A stretch of DNA of 51,307 nt. It comes from Acidobacteriota bacterium. GTDB lineage: Bacteria > Acidobacteriota > Vicinamibacteria > Vicinamibacterales > JAHECP01. Each line of letters opens with the position of its first letter. The stretch's first letter is position 1. The DNA is taken from NCBI GenBank assembly GCA_024641665.1, contig JAHECP010000022.1, forward strand, positions 1 through 51,307, read 5' to 3'. Shown here in pieces: positions 43,114 to 51,240 of the stretch. The notes beneath the pieces were generated by a model. The model ran no database searches and had not been told where the DNA came from. It was given only the letters and a program-made list of their open reading frames with translations. The translations under genes were made by a program, and so were the position numbers.

Positions 43114-43620
43114 ATGCCCGACACGGTCGCGAACGTCCGCCGGTTGCTCGTCCGCGAGCTCGAAGGCTTCGAGCGCGAGATCCAGCTCTTTCCCGACGAC
43201 GAGCTGATCTGGCGGACGCTGCCCGGCGTCACCAACTCGGCCGGCACGCTGGCGCTCCACGTGGCGGGCAACCTGCGGCACTACGTGGGCACGGTGCTGG
43301 GCGGATCGCACTACGTGCGCGATCGCGCGGCCGAGTTCAGCGACCGGTCGGGCACGCGCGCCGAGGTCGTGGCCGGACTCCGCGCGGCCATCGACGAGGT
43401 GAACCGCGTGCTGCCGGGTCTCGACGAGCGCGCCCTGGCGCAGCTCTTCCCGGAGCCGGTGGGCGGCGCGCGGATCCGGACGGGACTGTTCCTGCTGCAC
43501 CTCGCCGTGCACCTCGCACACCACCTGGGGCAGGCGGGCTACCTGCGGCGCATCCTCACGGGCGACGCGATGAGTAGCGGCGCGCTGTCCGTGAAGGCTA
43601 TCGCAGCCGGTACACCTTGA
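43114..43620 (+). CDS. DinB-like four-helix protein
   Basis: From the ATG at 43114 (AAGGAGG six bases upstream) this is 168 residues. The fold signature is LLVRELEGFEREIQLFPDDELIW, then LALHVAGNLRHYVGTVLGG and the C-terminal LLHLAVHLAHHLGQAGYLRRIL, which places the three metal-ligand histidines. It follows the exported protein gene closely, so probably one transcript. Its last 23 bases overlap the 3' end of the convergent membrane protein gene. Confidence 0.87.
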   Translation: MPDTVANVRRLLVRELEGFEREIQLFPDDELIWRTLPGVTNSAGTLALHVAGNLRHYVGTVLGGSHYVRDRAAEFSDRSGTRAEVVAGLRAAIDEVNRVLPGLDERALAQLFPEPVGGARIRTGLFLLHLAVHLAHHLGQAGYLRRILTGDAMSSGALSVKAIAAGTP

Positions 43621-45127
43621 ACGGCCCGGCGCGGTAGGCGATCGGCAGATCCACGTCGCGCTCGGTGACGAGGTAGTCGAGCGCGTACTCCGTGGCCAGC
43701 GCGCGCGCGTGCGTGGCCGTGAGCGCGTCGAAGGGGCCCAGCGCGCGGATGCGATCGGCGACGCGCACGGCGACGTCGCGCGAGTAGATCGCGATCGCCG
43801 AGTCCTTCACCTCCTCGAGGTACACATCGCGCAAGGCGCCGGCGCGCACGCTCGTTCCGTAGCGCCACGCGTGCCCCGGGTCGGCCAGCACGTTCGACCC
43901 GACTGGCGTCGTCTGCAGCCAGCGCATCACCTGTTCCCAGTCGGTCGGGGCCGGTCCGAGGCGCGCCACCGCCGCGCCGCCCGGTCGCCGCCCGCCGTCC
44001 ACGACGGTCACGTAGACGCCGCGGCCGAGCGAGGCCGCGGCCAGCACCGCCACCGTCACCGCGCGCCAGCGTGCCAGGCGCCACGCCGGGTGCTCGGTGA
44101 GCGCCCACACCACGTAGACCGTCGCCAGGAAATCGAGGAACCAGAACATCCGCGGAATCTGGAGCTGCACGGCCAGTGCCACGCCGGCGGCGATGAGCGG
44201 CAGCGTCCCCAGGAACGCCAGGACGAGCGCCAGCGCGCCGGCCACGAGGCCCGCCTCGCGCGCGCTTGCGAGCCCCGCCCGCCGGCGCACGCGGTAGACG
44301 AGGACGATGACCACCGAGTAGGCGAGGTTGACGAGCCAGGCGTCGAGCGGCCAGCGGTTGGGGAAGAGGTAGTCCTTCGACGCCAGCACGGCCAGCCATG
44401 CCGCGTCCATGCGCACCAGACGCCCGGCGAGCGGCCCCGCAAGAACGGCCCACGCCACGACGAGCGCGCCGAGCGCCGCGAGCGCGGCGAGCGGACGCCG
44501 CCACCGCGGCTCGGCCACGGCCAGCGCGATCGTCAGCCACACGGCGAACCACGCGCCAATCGTGGGATGGAGCACACCCGCGCAGACCACGAGCGTCACC
44601 ATGAGCCAGTAGCGGCCGCGTAGGAAGGCCGCGACCGCCGCGAGGCCCACGGCGTAGGCCAGCATGCGCGGATGCAGGTAGCCTTCGAGCGTGTTGACGC
44701 CGGTCTTGTCGATGCGGTGGCGGAAGGTGAGAGCGAGGCCGAGCGCGGCGACCCCCCACCAGGTGGCGTAGAGGCGGCGGCCGACGAGCGTCGCGGCCAG
44801 GCCGAGCAGGAGCACGCCGGCCGCATAGCCCAGCGCGAAGAGCCAGGCGAGCGGCAGGCCGGTCGCACGCACGACGGCGGCCGCCGCTTCGTCGAAGAGC
44901 TCCAGGCGATCCTGCGCGTCGATGAGCGGCCGGTCGTGGGGGAAGAGCGCCGGATCGAGCGCGGCCTCCACGGCCGGCACGTAAAAGGCCTGGTCGCCGA
45001 CGCCGTAGCGGTAGCCGCCCGTGTTCAGCGTCGCCAGCAGGCCGAAGGCGAGCAGGCCGAGCGCGAGGGCCGCCCGGCCCCGCGTCGAGCGGGGCAGCGT
45101 GCCCGGCGGCGGATTCGTCTCGGTCAT
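43598..45127 (-). CDS. Polytopic membrane protein, probable glycosyltransferase-like or DUF6798-like family
   Basis: The 509-residue protein has about ten hydrophobic helices (GRAALALGLLAFGLLATL, LALTFRHRID region, RYWLMVTLVVCAGVLHPTIGAWF, LALVLAFLGTLPLIAAGVALAV, FWFLDFLATVYVVWAL). Loops carry HPRMLAYAVGL and the C-terminal soluble part (residues 400-509) ends in EYALDYLVTERDVDLPIAYRAGPFKVYRLR, which resembles the ends of lipid-linked-sugar transferases of the GT-C type. I cannot name the family with certainty; a DUF6798-like protein is possible. The role may be glycan or cell-envelope assembly. Confidence 0.75.
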   Translation of the reverse strand: MTETNPPPGTLPRSTRGRAALALGLLAFGLLATLNTGGYRYGVGDQAFYVPAVEAALDPALFPHDRPLIDAQDRLELFDEAAAAVVRATGLPLAWLFALGYAAGVLLLGLAATLVGRRLYATWWGVAALGLALTFRHRIDKTGVNTLEGYLHPRMLAYAVGLAAVAAFLRGRYWLMVTLVVCAGVLHPTIGAWFAVWLTIALAVAEPRWRRPLAALAALGALVVAWAVLAGPLAGRLVRMDAAWLAVLASKDYLFPNRWPLDAWLVNLAYSVVIVLVYRVRRRAGLASAREAGLVAGALALVLAFLGTLPLIAAGVALAVQLQIPRMFWFLDFLATVYVVWALTEHPAWRLARWRAVTVAVLAAASLGRGVYVTVVDGGRRPGGAAVARLGPAPTDWEQVMRWLQTTPVGSNVLADPGHAWRYGTSVRAGALRDVYLEEVKDSAIAIYSRDVAVRVADRIRALGPFDALTATHARALATEYALDYLVTERDVDLPIAYRAGPFKVYRLR

Positions 45128-45148
45128 TCGGGGTTCGCGGGCCCGAGG

Positions 45149-45649
45149 CTACATCGGTTCGTCGGCCGACGGCCCGTAGATCGCCGGCACGGGCACGTTC
45201 CGCAGGCGCAAGTACACGCTGAGCTGGCCGCGGTGGTGGATCGAGTGGTTGACGATGAAGCTCTTGAAGGCGGCGACGGCGGGCACCGTGAACATGGTCT
45301 TGCCTTCCCTTTGGAAGGTCCAGCCCGCCATGAGCTCGCCGTCGCTCTTGCCGGAGAGCCTGCCGCGGGCCGCCGCCACCGCCTGGTCGAAAGCCGCCAG
45401 CATCTGCGCCCGCGAGGCGGGAAGGGTGGGCGCATGCTCGCTGCGCGGCTCGAGATTGAACGACGGCTGGTCCAGGATCACCGCCGACCACTCCGGAAGC
45501 TGGGCCAGATGCGCGGCGAGCGCACCGAGGCTGAACGACTTCTCGTGCGGCTTCCAGCCGAAGTCGGTCTCGGGCACCCGCTCGAGGAGCTTGCGGGTCA
45601 CCCCCATCTCGTGGTCGAACTCGGGCAACAGGGCGTCCTTGATGGCCAC
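45149..45649 (-). CDS. DinB-like four-helix protein
   Basis: The GTG at 45649 with GGAGGA six bases upstream gives 166 residues. FDHEMGVTRKLLERVPETDFGWKPHEKSFSLGALAAHLAQLPEW is the N-terminal half and FIVNHSIHHRGQLSVYLRLRNVPVP the C-terminal metal-ligand motif (HxxxHRGQ). It lies 21 bases upstream of the membrane protein gene and probably shares its transcript. Third DinB-fold gene in the 39.6-45.6 kb stretch. Confidence 0.9.
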   Translation of the reverse strand: MAIKDALLPEFDHEMGVTRKLLERVPETDFGWKPHEKSFSLGALAAHLAQLPEWSAVILDQPSFNLEPRSEHAPTLPASRAQMLAAFDQAVAAARGRLSGKSDGELMAGWTFQREGKTMFTVPAVAAFKSFIVNHSIHHRGQLSVYLRLRNVPVPAIYGPSADEPM

Positions 45650-45877
45650 GACAATCCTCCTTCTGCGGCGAGACCCGGGGGCCGCTGGCGTCGTTCGGCG
45701 ATTGAGGCCGAAGGGTCGATTGTAGCCTTGAAGCCGGAGCGCCTGCGAGCCGGGCGACGCCGGCCGCGCAAGCTCAGCCGTGCCGCTCCGAGAGAAACCG
45801 ATCCGGCAGTGCACCAACCGTCACGACTTGAGTTAGAATTCTCACCTGATACTCCCAGTAGGGTATTGGAGGATGGC

Positions 45878-46552
45878 ATGCGCGGACGTGGTGTCCTTTC
45901 CGGAGGCTCGGTGGTGTGTCTGCTGGCGCTCGGCGCCCCGGCGCCGGCCGTGGGGCAGTGCTATCAGGGGACGCGGAACACGACCAAGGGGGAGCGGCGG
46001 TTCTACGTGGACACGCTGGGCGCCCTGAAGGCGGCCATGCCCGCGCCGCCGCCCGGCTGGCTCATCGTCGAGGAGACCGACGTGCGCGGGCCGCGCGCGA
46101 TTTGCGTGGGCCTCGAGAGAGAACCGCTGTTGCTGGCGTTCAGCGTTCGCTACGAGCCGGTGGGCGCGACGGCTCCGGGCGGTGACCTGCGGCTGGTGAC
46201 CGCGCGCCCGAGCGCCAACGCCTCGGGCAGCGCGCGCATCGAGGTGACCGTCAACGAGCGGCGCCTGCTGTTCGACGACCGCGTCGAGCGTGCGCAGGAA
46301 CCGGAGACGGCGTTCGTCTTTCAGCGCGCCGCCCCGGGGCGCACCTCGCTCGACCTGCTGCTCGGCGACTGGTCCGTCTTCCAGTCCGACGACCCGTCGG
46401 ACCCGCTGGAGGTGATGGCGCACTTCGACACCGACCTGCCGTACGTGTCCGTCCAGACGCTGTCGATTCGAGTGGCGGGGCCGGCCCAGCCCGTCGGGTT
46501 CCTGCGCCGGCAGCTCGACCTCGCGAAGCTCAGAGCGCTCGTGCACCGGTAG
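45878..46552 (+). CDS. Small exported protein of unknown function
   Basis: From the ATG at 45878 (GGAGG five bases upstream) this is 224 residues with a signal peptide (MRGRGVLSGGSVVCLLALGAPAPAVGQ). I recognise no domain. It has mixed alpha/beta character, with RRFYVDTLGALKAAMPAPPPGWLIVEETDVRG, an ARIEVTVNERRLLF strand pair, and LLLGDWSVFQSDDPSDPLEVMAHF. A weak echo of the end of the protein at 42353 (final KLRALVHR against RLKGALTR) hints at a distant relation, not demonstrated. Confidence 0.75.
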   Translation: MRGRGVLSGGSVVCLLALGAPAPAVGQCYQGTRNTTKGERRFYVDTLGALKAAMPAPPPGWLIVEETDVRGPRAICVGLEREPLLLAFSVRYEPVGATAPGGDLRLVTARPSANASGSARIEVTVNERRLLFDDRVERAQEPETAFVFQRAAPGRTSLDLLLGDWSVFQSDDPSDPLEVMAHFDTDLPYVSVQTLSIRVAGPAQPVGFLRRQLDLAKLRALVHR

Positions 46553-46601
46553 ACCCACCGGGGCGGACCCGGGGACGAGGATGGCTCTCGCCTCCTGGCG
46601 C

Positions 46602-46607
46602 TACAAT
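46602..46607 (+). promoter_or_regulatory. Candidate -10 box for leaderless yvcK transcript
   Basis: TACAAT ends six bases before the ATG at 46614, so transcription would begin at or next to the start codon. No clear -35 box and no ribosome site precede this ATG. Confidence 0.35.
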
Positions 46608-46613
46608 GCCCGC

Positions 46614-47579
46614 ATGCGGCTGCGCACGTTGAGCGTGGGGTGTTTCGGCGGCGGGACCGGCCTGCCGAGCCTGCTGGGCGGGCTCAAGACCAATCCCTGG
46701 CTGACGGTGAACGCCGTCGTCACGATGTTCGACAGCGGCGGGAGCTCCGGGCAGCTGCGCGACGAGCTGGGGGTGCTGCCGCCGGGCGACGTGCTCAAGT
46801 GCGCGCTGGCCCTCGCGCGCAACGAGCGCGAGGCGCGCAAGCTGCTGCTCTCGCGCCTGCCCACCCTCGAGCACGCGCGGCTCGGCGGCCACACCGGCGG
46901 CAACCTGCTCCTGTCGATGATGGAGCGCTACAGCGGCGACTTCCTGGCGGCCGTCGACGGCCTCCGATCGCTGCTGGGCTGCGCGGGTCGCGTGTGGCCG
47001 GTGTCGGTCGAGCCGGCGAGCCTCTGCGCCGCCTACTCCGACGGCTCGCAGACCACCGGCGAGGTGGAGGTGGACAACGGCCAGGTGGAAGGGCGGACGA
47101 TCGAGCGGATCTGGCTCGAGCCGGACGTCGCCCTGCACCCCGAGACCGCGGCCGCGATCCGCGGGTTCGACGTGGCCGTGATCGGGCCCGGCAGCTTCTA
47201 CACCAGCCTGATGCCGATCTTCATGGTGCGCGGCGCGGCCGATGCGCTCGCGAGCGTGCCCGGGCCGATCATTCTCGTGACCAACCTGCTCACCGAAGGG
47301 CGCGGCATGCGCGGCTTCACGGCCGGCGAGGCGGCGCGTCGCATGAGCGCCGCGATCGGCCGTCCCGTGGACGTCGTCATCGCCAACACGGCGCCGCCGC
47401 CCTCGGCCGGGGCGCGCGAACGCTACGCCGCCGAGCACAAGGAGCTCCTGACGCTCGGCGAGCTGGCCGAGGACTGCGAGCTCGTCGCGGGCGACTTCTG
47501 GTCGGGCGACATCGCGCGCCACGATCGTCGTCGCCTCGCGTACGCGGTGTGGGGGGTGCTGGCGCGACGGATGGAGTAG
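46614..47579 (+). CDS. yvcK: YvcK/CofD-like family protein (gluconeogenesis factor)
   Basis: From the ATG at 46614 this is 321 residues; an in-frame ATG at 46581 would add 11 residues that do not fit the family start. The family pattern is complete: VGCFGGGTGLPSLLGGLK, TMFDSGGSSGQLRDELGVLPPGD, ARLGGHTGGNLLLSMMERYSGDF, VIGPGSFYTSLMPIFMVRGA and VTNLLTEGRGMRGFT. In Bacillus and mycobacteria YvcK binds UDP-sugars and supports cell-wall synthesis and growth on gluconeogenic carbon. It is not a true CofD, since the lactyl-F420 context is absent. Confidence 0.92.
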   Translation: MRLRTLSVGCFGGGTGLPSLLGGLKTNPWLTVNAVVTMFDSGGSSGQLRDELGVLPPGDVLKCALALARNEREARKLLLSRLPTLEHARLGGHTGGNLLLSMMERYSGDFLAAVDGLRSLLGCAGRVWPVSVEPASLCAAYSDGSQTTGEVEVDNGQVEGRTIERIWLEPDVALHPETAAAIRGFDVAVIGPGSFYTSLMPIFMVRGAADALASVPGPIILVTNLLTEGRGMRGFTAGEAARRMSAAIGRPVDVVIANTAPPPSAGARERYAAEHKELLTLGELAEDCELVAGDFWSGDIARHDRRRLAYAVWGVLARRME

Positions 47580-47599
47580 GGGCCGGCTTCAGCCGGCCC
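47580..47599. terminator. Hairpin between convergent genes
   Basis: GGGCCGGCT and AGCCGGCCC form a perfect nine-base stem with a two-base loop directly after the yvcK stop codon. No T-run follows, so it may work as a bidirectional end signal or be one of the dispersed short palindromes. Confidence 0.45.
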
Positions 47600-47610
47600 G
47601 ACACCGGCTT

Positions 47611-48393
47611 CTACCTCTTCTTCTTTCTCGCGTTCGCCGCCGGTCGCCTGGTGGCCTTCGTTCCACGCCTGTGCGTGGTCCTGGTTCGGGCTCCGCCGCG
47701 CGCGGCGGCCGCCAGCTTCTTCCGCGCGGCCTCTTCGATGATGGCGGCGAGCAGGGCGCCGGTCTCGCCGGTCTTCGCCGGCAGATCCTGCCGGTTCGAG
47801 GTCCACACGGCCGGGTCGTCGGCGGCGAGGATGTCGGCGAAGTCGCCCTCGCTCTTCACGCTGAGCGGCGCGAAGGTCGTGATGTCGAGCGGTCCCGACC
47901 ATTCGTCGCGGTGCTTGATGAGCAGCCAACTGTCCTTCGTGCCCGAGTACCCGCGCGTGCGCACGAGCACCCACGATCCCTTCAGCTTGTAGCCGTCGAG
48001 GGTGAACTTCAGGTCGCCCTTCTTCAGCGCGGCGCGCACGTCGTCCGTCTCGGGCCGCCATGTGCCGTAGTCCCAGAGCATGACGATGCCGGCGCCGTAG
48101 CCGGAGGGGATCACGCCTTCGAACATGCCGTACTCGTAGGGGTGGTCCTCGGTCTGCGCCGCGAAGCGCTTGTCCTTGGGGTCGAGGGACGGACCCTTGG
48201 GGACGGCCCAGGAGAGCAGCACGCCGTCGAGCTCGAGCCGGAGGTCGTAGTGGAGGTGGCTGGCGAGGTGCTTCTGCACGCAGAAGAAGAGGCCCTTGCG
48301 CCGCCCCGCGCGCTTCGCCCGGAGCCGGTCGTCACCGGCCGGTTCGGGCGAGCCGGAGAAGTCGCGCTTCTGGCGGTAGCGTTCTAACGGCAC
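47611..48393 (-). CDS. Stand-alone DNA ligase D-type 3'-phosphoesterase
   Basis: The GTG at 48393, eight bases after the POT stop, gives 260 residues; no ATG is available. The LigD phosphoesterase domain is intact: His42, His48, Asp50 and Arg52 in KHLASHLHYDLRLEL, and His84 and Tyr88 in TEDHPYEYG. These correspond to the metal and phosphate ligands known from Pseudomonas LigD. FEGVIPSGYGAGIVMLWDYGTW and GYKLKGSWVLVRTRG follow. The last about 40 residues are Lys/Arg/Ala-rich (TRRPAANARKKKR), a likely DNA-binding tail. It should trim 3'-phosphate or ribonucleotide ends during repair. No ligase, polymerase or Ku gene is nearby. Confidence 0.93.
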   Translation of the reverse strand: MPLERYRQKRDFSGSPEPAGDDRLRAKRAGRRKGLFFCVQKHLASHLHYDLRLELDGVLLSWAVPKGPSLDPKDKRFAAQTEDHPYEYGMFEGVIPSGYGAGIVMLWDYGTWRPETDDVRAALKKGDLKFTLDGYKLKGSWVLVRTRGYSGTKDSWLLIKHRDEWSGPLDITTFAPLSVKSEGDFADILAADDPAVWTSNRQDLPAKTGETGALLAAIIEEAARKKLAAAARGGARTRTTHRRGTKATRRPAANARKKKR

Positions 48394-48401
48394 GATCCGC
48401 G

Positions 48402-49682
<1,281 letters not shown>

Positions 49683-49704
49683 GGTCGCCGAGTCTACCAC
49701 ACGG

Positions 49705-49969
49705 GCACTGACGCTGGTCCGTTCACGAAGGTCCTTGTCCGTTCACGAAGGTCCTTGTCCGTTCACGAAGGTCCTTGTCCGTTCACGAAGATCCTTGTCC
49801 GTTCACGGGGATCCTTGTCCGTTCAGGGGGATCCTTGTCCGTTCCGGGGACTATCGCTTGTCCGTTCGGAACGTGTCACGCTGAACGGACCTGCGCCAGC
49901 CCCATGAACGGGCTCGCGTCAGTCCCCATGAACGGGCACGCGTCAGTTCCGTGAACGGACACGCGATAG
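49705..49969. repeat. Composite inverted-array repeat element (locus D)
   Basis: Six units of exactly 20 bases (GTTCACGAAGGTCCTTGTCC and variants, from 49721 to 49840) are followed by a diverged seventh. The 31-base core (49860-49890) begins GTCCGTTC, ends GAACGGAC, and has ACGTGTCACGCT inside; it is the reverse complement of the locus C core with one mismatch. Three units of 22-24 bases (ending ATGAACGGG or GTGAACGGAC) follow in inverted orientation. The element occupies the divergent region between the POT gene and the radical SAM gene. Confidence 0.85.
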
Positions 49970-49975
49970 TACAAT
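49970..49975 (+). promoter_or_regulatory. Candidate -10 box of the radical SAM gene
   Basis: TACAAT directly abuts the last repeat unit of locus D. A matching -35 region would fall inside the repeat (near 49947-49956). The GTG at 49986 would then start almost at the transcript's 5' end, a leaderless arrangement. Confidence 0.4.
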
Positions 49976-51102
49976 CGTGGTTACGGTGCGCATCCTGCTG
50001 CTCTCCACCTACGAGCTCGGCCGGCAGCCGTTCGGTCTGGCCTCGCCCGCGGCCTGGCTGCGCGAAGCGGGGTTCGAGGTGACGTGTCTCGACCTCGCCA
50101 AGGTGTCGCTCGCCGGCGAGGTGGTGCGCGACGCGGCGCTCGTGGCGCTGCACCTGCCGATGCACACCGCCACGCGACTGGTGCTGCCGGTCGTCGAGCG
50201 CATTCGCCGCGAGCATCCGGCCGCGCACGTCTGCTGCTACGGGCTCTACGCGCCGCTCAACGCGGCGCTGCTGCGGTCGATGGGCGTCGGGAGCGTGCTC
50301 GGGGGCGAGTTCGAGGCCGCGCTCGTGGATCTGGCACGGCGGCTCGAGGCGGGCGCGCCGGCGGAGACGTCCGCCTCGGACGACGTTCCGCGGCTGGCGT
50401 TCCGCGTGCCCGATCGCTCGGACCTGCCGCCGCTCGCGCGCTACGCGGCGCTCGAGACGGGCGGCGGCGCGCGCCGCGTGACCGGCTACACGGAGGCCTC
50501 GCGCGGCTGCAAGCACCTCTGCCGGCACTGTCCGGTCGTGCCCGTCTACGGCGGCCGCTTCCGCGTCGTGCCGCCCGACGTGGTGATGGCGGACGTCCGC
50601 GCGCAGGTCGCGGCCGGGGCCCGGCACATCACCTTCGGCGACCCCGACTTCCTCAACGGGCCGCGGCACGCGCTCGAGGTCGCTCGCGCCCACCTTCGTG
50701 CCGTTCACGCCCTGGACGACGAAGGCCGGCTACGTCGATCTGCTGGAGGCGATCGCGGGGCTCGATCTGATCGACGCCGTCGCGCCCATCCAGCTCGCCA
50801 TCCGCCTGCTCGTGCCGGAAGGCTCGCGTCTGCTCGAGCTCGCCGAGGTGCGCCGGTTCGTCGGCCCGTTCGATCCGAAAACGCTCGCGTATCCGTGGCG
50901 GCACGCGGACCCGGACGTGGACCGCCTGCAGGCCGCGATCGTCGACCTGGTCGGCCGGCGGCCCGGCGCGTCGCGCACCGCGCTCTTCGCGCGCGTCCGC
51001 GAGATGGCGTGCGCGGCGGCCGGACGGCCGGTTCCCCGCGCCGCGACCGCTGCCGCGCGGCCGCGCACCGCGGTGCCGTATCTCAACGAGCCCTGGTATT
51101 GT

Positions 51103-51105
51103 TGA
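51103..51105 (+). other. Predicted selenocysteine codon (TGA)
   Basis: TGA lies between TGT and GCC GAA CCG, giving C-U-A-E-P. The same frame continues 11 more codons to a second TGA. A SECIS-like hairpin follows at the right distance. Confidence 0.75.
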
Positions 51106-51117
51106 GCCGAACCGACG

Positions 51118-51136
51118 TCAGAGCAGGTGGCTCTGA
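51118..51136 (+). promoter_or_regulatory. Predicted bacterial SECIS hairpin
   Basis: TCAGAGC (51118-51124) and GCTCTGA (51130-51136) form a perfect seven-base stem with loop AGGTG. The stem starts 12 bases after the TGA and the loop guanines are about 21 bases from it, within the usual range for bacterial SECIS elements. The loop begins A-G-G-U, like that of E. coli fdhF. Confidence 0.7.
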
Positions 51137-51198
51137 TCTGACCCTTCGACTCGCAACGCTCGCTCAGGGCGGGCGGCTCACGGCTCACGGCTCAGGGG

Positions 51199-51223
51199 GT
51201 AGGGCGACCTGACAGGTCGCCCC
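51199..51223. repeat. Palindrome GGGCGACCT/AGGTCGCCC
   Basis: A nine-base stem with GAC loop lies between the radical SAM gene and the next gene, preceded by three GGCTCACGGCTCA-type words (51171-51195). This is another of the short dispersed palindromes. Confidence 0.5.
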
Positions 51224-51240
51224 TACACACGGCTGACGGC

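Larger units (their letters stand above)
49986..51141 (+). pseudogene. B12-binding-type radical SAM selenoprotein with CUAEP tail, internal out-of-frame deletion
   Basis: The N-terminal frame (start GTG 49986; 49977 also possible) has a B12-binding-like fold (RILLLSTYELGRQPFGLASPAAWL) and the [4Fe-4S] motif C175-x3-C179-x2-C182 in GYTEASRGCKHLCRHCP, then HITFGDPDFLNGPRHALEVA. Near 50683-50690 the homology jumps to the next frame (LAPTFVPFTPWTTKAGY, VAPIQLAIRLLVPEGSRLLEL). Most of the middle of the barrel, perhaps 80-90 residues by comparison with relatives I recall, is missing. The C-terminal frame ends NEPWYC, an in-frame TGA (51103-51105), then AEPTSEQVALI and TGA at 51139-51141. The Cys-Sec-Ala-Glu-Pro reading matches a radical SAM family I recall being named for a CUAEP/CCAEP tail. 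The shift could be real or an assembly error. Confidence 0.75.

Noticed and set aside
49721-49860. CRISPR array, suggested by the regular 20-base period
   Set aside because: The units are contiguous with no spacers, and there are no cas genes. It is a tandem array.
51103-51105. Ordinary stop codon of the radical SAM gene
   Set aside because: The downstream codons complete the known CUAEP motif, and a SECIS-like hairpin is in place. The ordinary stop reading remains the alternative if Sec machinery is absent.
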